A stretch of 64,000 nucleotides of DNA from Favolaschia claudopus (GCA_037176885.1 JAWWNJ010000013.1:496001-560000), one strand, 5' to 3'; positions 10,964-24,080 are shown, counted from the stretch's first letter. Program-made: numbers and translations. Notes: generated by a model from the letters alone, not told the origin.

Positions 10964-13189
10964 TCATAACTCCCGCGCCATCCTACGGCAGATGGCAAAC
11001 GCAACAAATGACCATATTGCCCCGAATCTAACCGCGACTTAGTGAGTTGAAGACATCAAGCTTATGAAAAGACGCACCGGAACGCATAAACAACCGAATT
11101 CGGTTTGTTTCTTGACCCATCGTCGTTCTCGAACATCGCAAAAATCACGGCACAGAAAATTGTAACCAGAAATTGCGGGATCACAATACATACATTGTGA
11201 ATGCCCTGCCCCATAATCAACTTCAGCTAGAGTAATTTTAACAAAGAACACAAACCAGAATCACTCCAGCCTGCGCACTGAGACCTATTTCCAAGCTCAC
11301 AGCACGATTGTCCGAATCGGGATGCATCTCAAGTCGATCTAGATCATCTTCCGTGCTCACTGGTTCTGGATTTGTTGGGGTAGCGTCCTCATCAATCTCG
11401 CCCATTAAGGCGTCTACCTCGGTCGGGCGGAGAGCGGTTGGCAGTTCAGATTTCGTAGAGCTCGTTAATATCGCTTCCGCAAGCTGTTACAAAAATCGTT
11501 CATTGAAAGACCGAATTCGGAAGGCTGTGGAAAGACTTACCAGAGCAAACGGCGCCCACTGCGCTATACCCCACGCCACACCGGTGATAGCAATAACCAG
11601 TGTCGCGCCTTGTATAGTCGAAACGGCGCTGGTTTCCACATGATGAGCTTCTCAATCCTCAAAGCTGAATCCACTCACAAAGTCGCAAGCATACAGAGGC
11701 AGAATAATAAGTGGCTCATCATCCAAATTGTGGGCAATGGTATGCTCGGGACACAGCCCTTCATAGTTGTCTTCGAAGACGATGTTGCTGAAGTAATAAT
11801 GGGCAACAGCAAATTTGTGAGCAACGTCAAGGTTGCGGAGAAAAACAGTGCCCGCGACCCAAGGCGTGTTCCCTCGTCCAGATCTCCAACGGATGGACCA
11901 CGTTCCTCAGTCCGCACCGAGCGCACGTATAGGTCGGATACGTACATAGTTGTGTATACAAGGACGGGGAACCATCCGAGCCAAGCGCTAGTGAGCTTCA
12001 GAGAGGGAATACGCCGAGCAACAGATAACGCACAAGAACTGTATCATGCACTGTGGATTTATGATAACCATTGAGCTGAGATTCGACGGAAAGGAAAGTT
12101 TGAGACATACAATTTGTCGTATCGTCCTTGGTAACGTCCACATACTAACCCAAATTTGTCTCAACTCCGTCAAAAGGGACGGGTTATGATGTCTGCTCCG
12201 TTGTTAGCAGACGGAAAGGGAGAATAACGTAGGTGAAACTCACTCGGGTCGCACAAGCACAATTTCTCTCACTGAAACAGCGGTAACAAGGTGGCCAATT
12301 ACAATTAACAGAACTACGAGAACGGAAAGGATTTGGAGCTCGGTCGAGCCAAAGAATGGCAGATATGTTGGAAGATCCAAATTTCCGCTGTGCGCCGTGT
12401 TAAATGTGTTTCGGTTGAACGTCAACAGGGCGAGACAAACATGAAGAAGCCAATGAGACTGCCGAGCCCGAGCATCGAGGCAGCCCATGCGTTGCCAGAG
12501 GCCTGCAATGAAGGGGGAAGAATGTCGACAAGAAGTGCACGATCGACGGCTTGCACTTGACGCAGACATTAGTCGAAGGGGGAATAAGACTCAAATAGAC
12601 GCATACCAGCATTAACGGAAAAGTCGACAAGATAGATGGCGACAACCGCCAGCCACACTGTCGCGCGATCAGTCTACACAAAAGAATTAGAGCATACGGA
12701 AGCAAAATTGTCTCTGGTTTACCATCGAATTTGTACCGCCGGTCAATACTGTAGCTACTTCGCGGGTATAACCCAATAACAGCATGCTCAGCGCGCAGAC
12801 GGCGCACCCGAGCAACATATACGGTCGTCTCCGGCCCCAACGCGACGTCGAATTATCCGCGAGAGCGCCAATGATGGGCTGCATGACGAATCCAGAGAGC
12901 GGACCTGCGAGAAAGACCATGGCCACCCCGGGCTTCGTCAATCCGAGGGATAGAAGATACGGGGGCGCTATCCACTATCAATGAACAAAAAAGTCCTGAA
13001 GATGATGGATTTGCTTCCGCGGAAGCACTTACCATAAGACAACTCAACCGACCACAGAATTTGAACCCCAAGCAAGCCGATCGTAAGAGTCGGTAGATGT
13101 GCCCACCGTGGCCCCCGGATACGAGTCGTACCCAAGACCGCCTGAGTGTGATCCTCCGCGAGTGGAAGCGGCCCAAATCCTGCTGTCAT
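10964..13189 (-). CDS. Sucrose/alpha-glucoside H+ symporter, SUT/GPH family (MFS fold)
   Basis: Twelve exons: 13189-13033, 12967-12723, 12673-12607, 12555-12441, 12387-12244, 12192-12111, 12050-12034, 11987-11679, 11628-11541, 11483-11256, 11205-11078, 11027-10964. All phases agree and encode 547 aa. Diagnostic sequence is the first helix WSVELSYAPPYLLSLG, the LAGPLSGFVMQPIIG helix, and the loop DNSTSRWGRRRPYML, the signature of sucrose-type transporters. Further helices are VDRALLVDILPPSLQASGNA, FAWLGWFPVLVYTT, ATLVIAITGVAWGIAQWAPF and a GIHNVCIVIPQ helix near the C-terminus, giving the expected 12 TM pattern with a long cytosolic loop (about 425-490). It should sit in the plasma membrane and import sucrose or related glucosides with protons. 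Exon 7 is only 17 nt. The start is the only ATG in the opening frame after an upstream stop. Confidence 0.88.
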
Positions 13190-13635
13190 ATTGTCGACGC
13201 CGCAACTCGGACGTGCTTCTGGTCCAAGCGTTGGATTTTCAAGATTTTCGAGCTGAGATTTGAAGCTCGATTCGTTGGGATTCGTTGGGTGGTGGTTCGG
13301 AGAGAGAGGTTGCTGGTGCCATAACGGGCGGGAGAACCGTTGCGTGGTGGTCAGCGCTGACCGCGGCAGTGGCTGTGGCTGTGTGCTCGGTAACGCGATC
13401 GTCGCTTTCGGGCCGATCACCGGACAACACTTTCAAACCTGAACAAGAGAAAAGACTCAGAGAAAAGGTTTGCAGCTGCAGAACCGGCGTGGTTACACTT
13501 CCAGACAGTAAGATTAGCCATTGCTTGCTCAACGTATTCAAAGATCTACGTGTTTCTTTGAGTGTCTGATTTGATACATAATGTTGTACAACTAGAAGTA
13601 CAGGTTCCGGATATTCGTACAAGTGTATGCAATCT
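13190..13635. other. Intergenic between transporter start and 7-TM gene stop
   Basis: This 446-bp stretch holds the transporter's promoter and the 3' flank of the next minus-strand gene. No other feature is supported. Confidence 0.5.
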
Positions 13636-15130
13636 CTAAACAATTGAGGGGCTACTCAGCTTCTGATCCCAGAAGTCCAAGCCGTCCACCTCAGCACGAA
13701 TGTCCAATACTTCACCCTGTGCAAATTCGCTTGGACTTATTGCACGGAAACTCTCTACACTCTCTACAGCATTTCCCATCCCGACGCGTACAACAATGAT
13801 TGTTGGAGCAATCCCCTAGATATATCAATGAGTTCAAATTACATCCGTTGATCAAAAGATTTCACCACTATCTGTGCGAGGGAAGCAAATATCACTTGCT
13901 AGAGATGGAGTTCAGAATTGGAATACTACGGAATTGCTTCAAGATATGCTTCACTTACCGTCGCAGACGGCCGTATGGCAAACAGAATCAGATACAGAAA
14001 TCCGGGAGTACAATATAACGCCCCGGACTCTAGGCTGTCCAGAGAGATGCGATCAGCTCGCGAGCCAGAGAAATAGAACCTTGTTTCCAACCCTGGTGGA
14101 AGGGACTCACATCATGGCAATTACCATCCGATACTGCTTTACAACAACGGGTCCCATAATAGTGCGTGCTCCCCGTGCGATCCACCAAATGCGGCCAGCT
14201 GTGGAAAGTCAATATGAGTGAGGATATAGAACTGAGAATTTAGCTTGAACTGCACATACCTGCTAAGGCCATCAAAACAACGTTGGTCAAGACCGAGAAA
14301 ATGACAGCGAGTGGGAAGAGCAAGTTGATGAAAAGGAATTCGGAGTACCCCTCCCGACCACAGGCGATGATACTCGCATATCCAAGAACTTCAGATTAAA
14401 ATTAGCGTTTCGATTTGTAGACATCCGGCGACGCTTACAACCCGAGGAAAACAGAAGAACAACGGGGACTGCAACAATTCGTTTGCGGAAGCACCAAATA
14501 CAATAGCAACGCCAGATCTGTTGCATTAAGACTTGATTTAATTGTTTTAGAAATAGAGGAAATACGACAGAAAACGCACGAAGATAGTGTCCGCAATCAA
14601 ACTTGCATGCTTTAGTAGAAAACTTGGGCAGACGTTCTGAAGGTCTCACTTGCTCGTCACGTACACCACTCCCATTACGATGTTAATTCGGTTATATTCG
14701 TCCATCAGCTCAGGCTGCTGGCTCTTGACATGATATTCCTCCTTAGCCCCCTTAGCATGAGCGAGCTTTTCAAGAAACTTCAACAGTTCCCCGGCATTGA
14801 CGAGTTGCAACATCCAATGCAGCGTGCAAAGGGTAAAGATGACCACAATAGCCACGAAAAGCACAAGTCGATGTCGGTGCCGAGAACGTCGCAGTGTCTT
14901 GACACAAAAGCAGAACAGGACAACATACATCCCTACGCGAGCCACGTTGAACAGGGAACATAGCGCCCGAGGATATCAACGCACCATATAAGAACCATTC
15001 CGCCTAGAAATAAGTTGTCACATATTGCGCTCTCCCTATAACGAATGGTTCTCACCGCCACGCAGTATAGAAAGAGCTCTCGGCTCCAATCGATGTCTTT
15101 GCTGTTCGCGCCGCGAGCCAAGATGTCCAT
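13636..15130 (-). CDS. Multi-pass (about 7 TM) membrane protein, Agaricomycete-type
   Basis: Nine exons: 15130-15056, 15003-14985, 14932-14650, 14601-14580, 14517-14439, 14388-14260, 14198-14111, 14034-13959, 13815-13636. They give 316 aa. The translation is a run of hydrophobic helices separated by short loops: FLYGMYVVLFCFCVKTL, LVLFVAIVVIFTLC, then the conserved-looking LIADTIFIWRCYCIW, IVAVPVVLLF, FLFINLLFPLAVIFSVLT, GRIWWIARGAR, and MILESGALYCTPGFLYLILF. The (A)D..(I/F)xRCxxIW, GRIWWxxR and ILESGxLY patterns recall a large uncharacterised fungal membrane protein family of mushroom genomes. No ligand or function is known to me. The start is supported by an in-frame stop upstream. The last intron (143 nt) is longer than the others, so the final exon is less certain. 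The tail is hydrophilic and acidic. Confidence 0.75.
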
Positions 15131-16252
15131 GTGAGCTAGCCAGGCCTGCCGGCGGACTCAAGAAGAGGCAGAACCGTGGCGCGTAGCACACAAGCAAAGC
15201 TGCAAGAGGGGACAGATCAACTTGTCTCGTCCATATACATCGCAACCCCCAGGTCTATATACCACCGAAAATGATTCTCCCAACAGTGGACACGGAAAGC
15301 AAGTTGTGAGTCACGAAGGCAACAATGCTGAGTAGCGTCGCATTCGTAAAGGCAATATCCGGCCGCACACCAGCGGGTTGCAGCCTACAATTAATTGATC
15401 AGTGGGAAAGATCAGGACACGGCGAAGAACATGAATGGCAGCAGGAGACTGAGACGCCAGTCGCCGCCTTCACAGCCGAGTGTCTATTTTCACCTCGACT
15501 GCGGACTATTTCGGTGTAGGATCGTCTGCTTCTATTTCGACGAGCCAATTTCTCTTCTGAAAGGTTGTTTGGAATCAAAATATGGCAGTCAACAACCGAA
15601 CGAGGACGGGTGGTCAGCTTACTTTGTTCAAGTCGTTTACAGCGTAAGCTGGACACATACATCCCGGCTCTTGATCCCTGTCAATATGTAGCGTCAACTT
15701 CATGATAGTTAGAGGGAGACGTCCGTCAATCTGGTGGTGTCCCGATCTCATTTTTAGACAGCTGTGATGAAGTACAATTGAGCTGCGAATCGGCGATCAT
15801 CGACGCAAGTAAAAGCGATTCGAGGCAATTTAGCGATCGTGCTAAGCTCAGGCGAATCAAGGCAGAGCACGCCAACTCGAGGCGAATGAATACAGTAGGA
15901 CCAGGCAGTGGTCAGTGGCAGAGGTGCTGTCCATCGATATCTTGACTGGAATAGATTCTCTCAACAGGTGATTACACCCCAGATTCCGTTTCCAAGACAA
16001 GAAGATTCTCGAACCGCATTTGTGCTGGCCGATCTTTTGCAACCCAGACGTGGACCAGCAAGAACCAATGAAGGTGGGAGGATTCACGAAAGGAAGAGGT
16101 GAAGTTGGAGAGGCCGAAAATCCGAACCGGTCCGAGTGGATTTGCACATGGGAAAAAGAAAGTCGGCCGAAAACCCGAGACCTCACCAAATCTCCAGCGA
16201 CATATAACCTGAGCGGGTGATTTATGCCAGCCTCTTCCTTCACATCCGACCC
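15131..16252. other. Intergenic, about 1.1 kb
   Basis: This is the promoter region between two divergent genes. On the minus strand 15363-15272 is open and hydrophobic (PDIAFTNATLLSIVAFVTHN), but it could not be joined in frame to the gene at 15130. It is left as unexplained or relic sequence. Nothing else was recognised. Confidence 0.4.
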
Positions 16253-17322
16253 ATGGGGTCAATCTCTGCCCCAACCCTGGCCGTCCTGGCCCCCGGCGCC
16301 ATGGGTGCCGCCATCGCCGCACGTCTCTCAGCCTCCGGCGCAGGCACCATCCTCACCAACCTCGACGGCCGCTCCGAATCCACCATCCACCGCGCCCACA
16401 CCTCCAACATGCAGCACGCCTCCTACGAAGACATCGTCCAACGGGCCTCATACATATTCAGCATTGTCCCGCCTCAAGAGGCTCTGACTCTTGCCGAAAC
16501 GATCGTCTCCGCCTACAAATCCTCAGGCAGCCAGCGCCCGCTCATTTTCATCGACTGTAATGCCGTGAACCCTGAATCTATGAAGGGCATGAAAACTCTG
16601 TTGGAGGGGACTGGCATCACCCTCCTCGACGGCGTCATCATCGGTACCCCGCCCTCGGACAGCTTCAATCCCGGCATATACGTCTCCGCCGACCCGAAAG
16701 ACATGGCTGCCCTGGACGACTTCACCCGAATGGCCAACGGTTTGGGATTGAACGTGATACCGCTCAAAGGCGAAGGGGCGGGGATCGGAGACGCCAGTGC
16801 CGTGAAGATGGCGCATTCCGTGAGCATTGCATTCCCAATCTCCCGCGACCTTCCTGACGAGACAGCAGGGTATCGTTAAAGGCACGATAGGCCTCTTCAC
16901 CACCATGATCCTAGGTTTGCGTCGCGCGAAATAACTTGTTTTGCCGGCATCGTCGTGTAATCTGTCTGTCTCAGCTGCAAATGCTGCCTCGCCTTCGACC
17001 GCTGAAGGCCTTGCGCACGCTTTGAATCTCTCTCAGCCAACGCTCGCCGATCGTAAGTTCTAACTCCTTTCATTCGCTCTCTCATTGTCTCCCCCTTGCA
17101 GTGCTCATTCGTTTCGTTCCCATGTCCATACCCAAAGCGTATCGTTTCGTGGCCGAGATGGAAGAAGTTAGCAGCTTCACGGGCGGTGACGGCGCAGAAA
17201 TTTTCGACAGATTGTCGAAGATCTTTGGGCGGGTGGCGAACGATCGAGGGGACATTGCTGACACCTTACTCAAGTTTGTCGAGCAGGCGAAGGAGGTCCG
17301 TGAAAGAAGGGATGCCGTTTGA
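16253..17322 (+). CDS. 6-phosphogluconate dehydrogenase-like NAD(P)-binding protein (DUF1932 C-terminus)
   Basis: Exons 16253-16819, 16869-16914, 16975-17052 and 17102-17322 give 303 aa. The N-terminal half is a Rossmann fold of the 6PGDH / 3-hydroxyisobutyrate dehydrogenase superfamily, with the dinucleotide loop in VLAPGAMGAAIAARL near residue 15. The conserved lysine follows GDASAVKMAHSG, a position typical of the catalytic Lys in this superfamily. The C-terminal half (ALNLSQPTLADLLIRF, then MSIPKAYRFVAEMEE and FGRVA) resembles the DUF1932 domain of fungal and bacterial relatives. It is probably a cytosolic oxidoreductase, substrate unknown. The second intron's acceptor lies in a CAGCAG repeat; using the second CAG gives HSGIVKG, closest to the family, while the first would add one Gln. 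It stands alone, with a gene-poor gap to its right. Confidence 0.83.
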
Positions 17323-20300
17323 TACACTTCTTTGCGTCGCACAGCTGCCCGAGTAAGCATAGAAGTAAGAAAGTTCTTGTTAGGGGTGTTTGCCAATATA
17401 TTCGACGTCGATAGAGTATGGAGAACCAGGTCGTACACCACCTGATATAGCAGGAAGGCCAGGGGCGCATGAGGCGCTGCGGCAGAGGAAATAGTGGAGG
17501 CGTAGGCATATCCGCATCCAGATGTGGGCTGGCAAGAGGGCTATGGCCTCTGCGGGCGTGGCGTGGATAAGGATGAGCCCAGCGACGCTTGCTACGCTTC
17601 AGGTACAGGATAGACGGGGGAAGCAAACGCTGTACGAGTTTCTCGGCGAGTGTCGAAGACGAAGACAGCTCGCTCTCGGCGTCAGAGGACGCTTCTGTGT
17701 AACGCACACGCGCACTTGTGAGGGGGTGATTCGGGGATGTGAAATGCCGAAGAGGCCGATCGACCTGAAGCGGGCTGTCTATGCGCAGACGCCAGCCGCC
17801 GCCCACATCGACTGGACATAAAGCTTGAGCTGGAATATGGGAAGAATCTGCTCTTGCAGTTACGCGCCGTCGCATGCGGAGAAGAGAGGGGATGCCGGGG
17901 ACGGTACGATGAGGTGGACTTGGAGGCGGCCTGGAAACCGGAGAACGCATCTCGTAGCGCGAGCAAGACGCTGACGAACACCAGCTCACCAGCACAATGA
18001 CACCTCAAGGTGCGGATATGTGCGTTGGTGACAATGACCGGGCTAGCGGCGGAGGTGACGGATTCAGTCTGAACGTGGAGTTGGCCATGGTGCGCTCTGA
18101 CGAATAGGTCACCCTGCACCACGCACTGCACGCATCCCTCCTGAATGAGAGAAGTCGTGCCTGTATACTGATGAAGAATCCTTCAGCGAAGCCTCAGGCT
18201 AACACAGCAGAGGTGCTTACCGAAAGTAAGCGATTCAGTGCGTCTATACACGGGGAAGCCGAATCTTCGACACGAGATTGTCGTCTGCCTAACCGCAATG
18301 AGAACCGCGAAGGCTACTCTCTCCGCCTTTCTTCATCAATCCTGTCATTGCGGCGGCCGCATACATCTTTGCGAAGAAATCGCCAGCTGCGTCTACGAAA
18401 ATCCTGGCTCGTCACTGCAGAGGTCGATTGGCAGGGCATAAAGCGGCCAAGCGGCGAGGCACAGATTGCGCTACCGAATAAGAGGGCGTGGTACGCCAAT
18501 ACGTTCCTTGAGTGAGCGAAGAGTCGTGGCTGGGTATAGAGAAGCTTTTCAGTGAAGTCTTAGATCCACACAAAAAAGAGTACGCACCAGAAGCAACCAC
18601 GAGGCTCTCCCTCCTTATTCGGAAAACCGAAACCCTCGACACAATGGTCCTCGTCCCACCCCAACGTGACGCCGCGAGCCGCTCTCCCGGGCTTCTTGGT
18701 CGACTATTCCAGTTCGATGCACCAACAAGGGGACTGACGTGTGTTCGCTTCGCAGACGAAAATCCTGTTGGTAGGGTAGGGGCGAAGGCCGAAGGAAGGG
18801 ATCACAAGCGATTGGGGTTGGAGAATGCATCTCAAGCGGCAGTTGAGGCGTTCGAGAGCCAGTATGTATGCGAGCTGGTCAGTATAAGTATCCCAGTGCT
18901 GTTCTAACTCAGGGATGAGCACCACCCTTATCCGACAGCGAGGCAAGTGAACGAACCGGGATCACGGAACCAGACACACCGAGACCAGATAAAAGAGGCC
19001 TTGGGAGTCTTGAGGCAAACGTCAACGAGAAAACGAGAAACCATCTAACGGGCTTTGAGCTTCGCAGATCTCGAGATTGACCGGGAAGAGCAGGCGAAGG
19101 AAGAGTGGCATTGGAGCGGTAGTCCGCGTTTCGACACCAATCTCCGGAGTATATCGACAAGCCTTGTAAGTTGTATCGTCTGAGTCCACTGTCCAGTATC
19201 TACTTATATGATGTCGAGCAAAATGTCGAGGGCAAGAAGTTGTGGTAAGTGATGCCATCAAACTGCGATTCACACACCTCGCCTCGCTTTCTTTCAACGT
19301 TGGCATTCGTATTGAAGACTAGGTAAGGGTGCCGAAGCAAGCAAAGCAAAGTCTGTTTCTGTTCTGGCCATAAAGTGATCCAGCTACTCGGATTAGGTAC
19401 ACGATTTGCGAAAAGATGACGGTGGCCAGTGCTCCCATCGAAATCGAAACGAAAACTTCGTTGAATTTGCATCGGATGGTCAATGATCAACGTTCAAAGG
19501 TACTGGTCAACAAGGCTTGGATTCAAACAGGGAAACCCTCAAATCATTAGATTTGAAGGTGACGATCCTCTAGTTGCTCCTCTCTTCAGGCTTCAAGTTT
19601 GAATCAAATACGTCAGTGTAAAGTCTAAATTCTGGACGTTCCCGACTGTCACTTACTGTAATACCCTCATCTCTTGAGTTTACTGGGCTGAGCAGTGGTC
19701 TACCTGATGAATGAAAGTTCTCTGGGTTACATCTCAAAGCTAGCTACTTTTTATCTCCTCTTGGGCTTTTCGAATTGGCCGGACTTTTGGAATATTTAGC
19801 TCTTGGTTTGTCCAGCACTCACCCATTGCGTTGCAAGCAGCGCATAACTCAAGCTAAATTCCAAGCATTCGTTCATTCCCTTCACTGATATTGACATATT
19901 TAACTTCATGCTACTCCCCGGAGGACCATCGTCTCATTGAAATTTCCTCCTTTACCCCGCTTACACCACCACAAGTTGTAGCCTTCTGAGATCTGCCACC
20001 AGTTTGAATTAGTTTGCTCATCAAAACCTGCAGCCAATGTCTGTGCACATCAGTAATCAAAACCTCGCCCGACCGATTCCCGAGCGTCTCGGTGTTCAAC
20101 GCAACACCAATCTTTTGCTTTTGCGCTAGAGTAAACTTCGCCTCGACCTTCAACTTTCTTCAATACCATTGCTACACCTCCTTCACAACATTTCCCTGCG
20201 CAATCGTACATACTCCCACGGTTGAAACAAGTACGTAACTTTAACTGTTCAGTTTGGTTATTCCCCATCTAGAATCCTAGCTGTTCGAAACCCTTGTCTA

Positions 20301-22070
20301 AGAATGAAAGCACTCCAATCTGGCTTCATTGATGGTCAGCTCATCTCCAAGGCAGACCATGTTTTCATGGCTGTTGTCGAACATCATCAAGAGTATCTCG
20401 AACTTTCAGCATCAAAAACAATTCTTACGCTCACATGGAACCTTAATAATATATTTGTAAGAGGCGTCGTCGAACTGTTCTCGAAATTGAATTGCCTCTG
20501 CATCCCACATTCTCACAAGTCTAGTAGTTCGATTTGAACCATCGACGTTCTCACGGTTGAATCAAGTACGTAACATGTAGTCTTGGCGTTTCAATGAAGG
20601 CGCTGATTTACCCAAGCAGCGCTGCCTCGGAATCGACCCAAAGGTCATTTTTCGGCCTGTTATTCCCGTCTCAAAAAGACCATCTTACATACAACTTCCT
20701 ACACTGGTACTCGCCCGAGGTCTTTGATTTCGGGAACAGATCGTTCATCGAGTGAATTGAATGCGAGTCGTTCATGTGGTCGGAAGGAAGGAAGGAGGCC
20801 TTGTTTTGTCCTGACCATTCAAATATCCCGGGCCTACTTACGCTATATCTCGACCGTCGACCGTCGCGATGAAATTGAAGTCATGGGGCGGTTGAATTCA
20901 TTAAGTATCTGAAAAGAAGCCGCGTAGTATATGGGCGGCTGACTGGACTTTGTGTGTTGCTGTCATGTCCTTAAGGGGGAAATGTAAACAACACGGGCTT
21001 GTGAATCAGCTGCCCGGGGATGCGATTATAGTTGCGCGAAATCTGCGTCTGGGTTGTATATTTGATTATTATTATATTATCACTCTGCTGTTCGCTCGCG
21101 CCTGAGACTTGGGAATCCATTCGGACGCTTCGAAAAACATGAGTTCGGGGTGACCCAGACTTGATGCTAGTGGTGACAAAGTGGTGAACGCAAAAACTCC
21201 CAGCCAGCTGATCCGTGATGCATCGGCGATCAAACGACTCGGAGGCTTTTCGTCGTCTTGTCTTTGTTGGACGTTAGTTCGTCCAGGTTCGTCCGTCCGA
21301 CACCGCCAACTTCTCATCATCCTGCGATCTTCATTACTTCAAAACCAATTGACCAGGCAACCACCAAATTACTAGGAGTTATAACATAACCGACAGGTTT
21401 GCTTCGAGTTCACTGGCACCCCCGTCTCTCAGCATCCTCCGAATCGCACTTCCACCGAGTCTGATGACTCTGGACAAACAAAGTCGATCTAATTTCTTTT
21501 GCTTGGCGCTGGGTCATGTCTTTCTTTGTCTTCTGCACTTGTTATCGCAAATCAGAAGCTTCTCGGTGCTATCTACGGTTGCGAGCACCTGCTGAAAGTC
21601 TGGTGAAGTCCTTACACTGCTCTCGCTACATTCTACGACAGCCACGTTTGCCACTGCTGTCGACACCTCAAGATAGCCGAAGACCACAAATTCCGGGGCG
21701 AAGAAAGGTCTATTCAACAACTATCACATGAAGCTAGCTCACAATACAACGCCGGTAACCTACATCAAATGCATCGAAGGATGACTGCGTCTCGTGAGGT
21801 CGTGTGCAACGCGAGTCAACCACTTCTATCTTGTTCTGCTGCAAATACTTGCTGATTGACGAGATGAATTAGATTAAAACATACCGACAAATTTCCTTTC
21901 AAGCGGGGACATGCATGCTCTTAGCGGGTCCGGTAGGTAGGTAGGGATTCTGCACGGAACAATTTCCGAGACTCATCTGCGATTTGTTTCGAGTTCTCCG
22001 GCATCGAATAAAAAGGGCTCGCTAAAGTGTCTCTTTTGTTCGGCGAGTGCTCATTTTCTTCCCCAGCAAA
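17323..22070. other. Gene-poor gap, 4.7 kb
   Basis: No gene can be supported. 17440-18900 is GC-rich with overlapping open frames on both strands (best: a Ser/Pro-rich minus-strand frame at 17995-17270 and a plus-strand frame at 18512-18907 without an ATG). None has a family signature, a convincing splice chain or a consistent frame. 19500-22000 is AT-richer with only short open frames. A short motif, CACGGTTGAA(A/T)CAAGTACGTAAC, occurs at about 20217 and 20556; it may be a relic repeat. A GGAA run lies near 20785. Confidence 0.4.
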
Positions 22071-23797
22071 ATGCTCTCTTCGTCGTTTGTCGCGCTCGTC
22101 TCCCTCCTCGGCTCTGCAGGTGTTGCCAACGCTTGGTTCAGAGTTGCCTGCACGGACCCGCTGGTGCAGGAAAGGCATGTCGTCGTATCCGTGCCCTTTG
22201 TGCTTGCTAACAATCCATTCTAGAATTGACCCCATTGTCGCACCAGGTGGTGTTCCCTCTCAGCACGTCCACACTGTCCACGGCGCCTCCAGTTGAGTAA
22301 TTCACTTATTTCGCATCGCATTCAGTACCTTACCTTCTTATTGCAAGACTTCGGCCCCAACTACACATATGCCTTGCTCCGCTCGTCCAGCTGCACCAGC
22401 TGTTTGGTAGCCCAGGCGAGTCAAATCCCTCATTTTCTGCTCACATATGTCATAAACTCACACGATAATCAGGACCTTTCGAACTACTGGTTCCCCAAGC
22501 TTTACTTCCAAGACCCAAAGACCAAGCTGTTCGAGCCCGTCAGCAACGGCGGCCTGCTGGTATACTACCAGAACCGTGGAAACGGCGACAAATCCAACGG
22601 CGGAGCAGGTCTCAAGGTCAACTTCCTTTAAATTTCAGATCGTTGACTGGCAATGCCATCTAAGTTCTGTTCTTTTGCTGTATAGGCTTTCCCAGAGGGC
22701 TTCAAAATGCTCACAGGCAACCCTACCCGGCGCACAAAGAAGTTCCCTGTCGGGCAAGGCTCTCAGGGAGAGCTCGCGGAGCGCGCCATTCAGTGGTCAT
22801 GCCTGCGCTACACCGCTGGTCTCCCCGGATACGGTCTGTGAATGAACCTCTTCCGTTCTTGCTCGCGCTAAATTAAAGTTTTGATACATAGACGACAACG
22901 GCACCGGTTTCCCGACGACTGACTGCGAGTCAGGGTTGAACGCCCGTCTTCACAGTATGTCGATTCATAATGCCGTCGATGTTCCAGACAATCTGATCAT
23001 GACATTGCACCAGTGCCCGCCTGCTGGGATGGAAAGAACCTCGACTCCCCCGACCACGTCTCCCACGTACGTTTGCAGCTGAATTTTCAAGTTTCAACGA
23101 TCCACTCTAACTGTGTCGGATAGACTGCCTACCTCTCTGGCCTCGACAACGGCGCGTGCCCCTCCACGCACCCCGTTTATCTCATGAAGGTATGTTGAGC
23201 CACACCGCTTGCAATCATACTCACGGATTTCGATGCAGCTGTTCTACGAGATCACTTGGAACGTCCACGACTTCACTGGCCGCTGGAACCCCAGCACCGA
23301 CAAGTGGCCCTTCGTCTACGCCCCTGGGTAAGACATAACTCAATTCTTTCTCGTCTCTTTAAACTCTCAATCGTTTCTGATAATCCAGCGACCCCACTGG
23401 CTTCGGATGGCACGGCGACTTCTCAAATGGCTGGGATACCAACGCTCTCCAGAACGCTATCGACAAATGCAACAACCCCAATGATCAGACTGGCAATGGT
23501 TCGTCTAGATCTTGTACAAAGGTCCCATATCTCCCGCGTCTAATATACCTTTGACACAATAGGTGTCGCCGAGGCTTGCTCCTTCCTAACCGTCAAATCT
23601 GCTGCATCTTCGAACCAATGCAAAATCAATCCTGTCGTGAAGGTCAGTCCCTCTCGAAACCTCTTGTTGTTCAATTTTAATTATTTTATTCGGGTTTCTA
23701 GGAGACAATCGACGGCAAGCTCTCTGCTCTACCAGGATGCAACCCTCTCCAGTACGGCCCTGGTGATGCAACTCTCACGAACTGCGCCCCGAAGTAA
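22071..23797 (+). CDS. Secreted DUF1996 domain protein
   Basis: Twelve exons: 22071-22174, 22224-22291, 22348-22415, 22473-22616, 22686-22833, 22892-22954, 23014-23066, 23124-23189, 23239-23327, 23389-23498, 23563-23642, 23702-23797. They give 362 aa. A cleavable signal peptide (MLSSSFVALVSLLGSAGVANA) is followed by WFRVACTDPLVQERIDPIV and the DUF1996 landmarks PGGVPSQHVHTVHGAS, NYWFPKLYFQ, RAIQWSCLRY, FPTTDCESGLNARLHMPACW, DSPDHVSHTAYLSG, ACPSTHPVYLMKLFYEI and GFGWHGDFSNGWD, with regularly placed cysteines. The family is common in fungal secretomes, sometimes with WSC domains (absent here), and its biochemical role is not established. Introns 1 and 3 use GC donors (AAAG|GCATGT, CCAG|GCGAGT); only these borders keep the frame and the conserved sequence. 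The tail has Cys pairs and stops at TAA 23795-23797. Confidence 0.92.
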
Positions 23798-24080
23798 GAC
23801 TTCTTTTTTGTGTATTTTTTTATGTAAATTTCTTGTTGTACTTGGGATTGAATCTTTCGTTGTATATATTGCATGAAACCGATACTGAATATGACCTCTG
23901 TTGTCTGCCAACGAGAAAGTCGTGGATCAATCTCTCATTTGGTATGTACAGCGCAATTATCGACGAGGCTTTTACGGTGGAGCTAATATTCAGAACTACT
24001 ACTTGATGCAATTCACATGCATCCTACTACTTGATGCAATTCACATGGAAGTTTGTTGGCGCAAATTCGCAACATACTCC

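Noticed and set aside
17270..17995. Minus-strand Ser/Pro-rich open frame overlapping the end of the dehydrogenase gene
   Set aside because: It overlaps a confirmed exon at 17270-17322, has no ATG-centred start with upstream signals and no domain. It could hide an orphan gene but cannot be supported.
18512..18907. Plus-strand open frame (131 codons) in the gene-poor gap
   Set aside because: It begins at GTG with no ATG at its start, and no splice partner or family was found.
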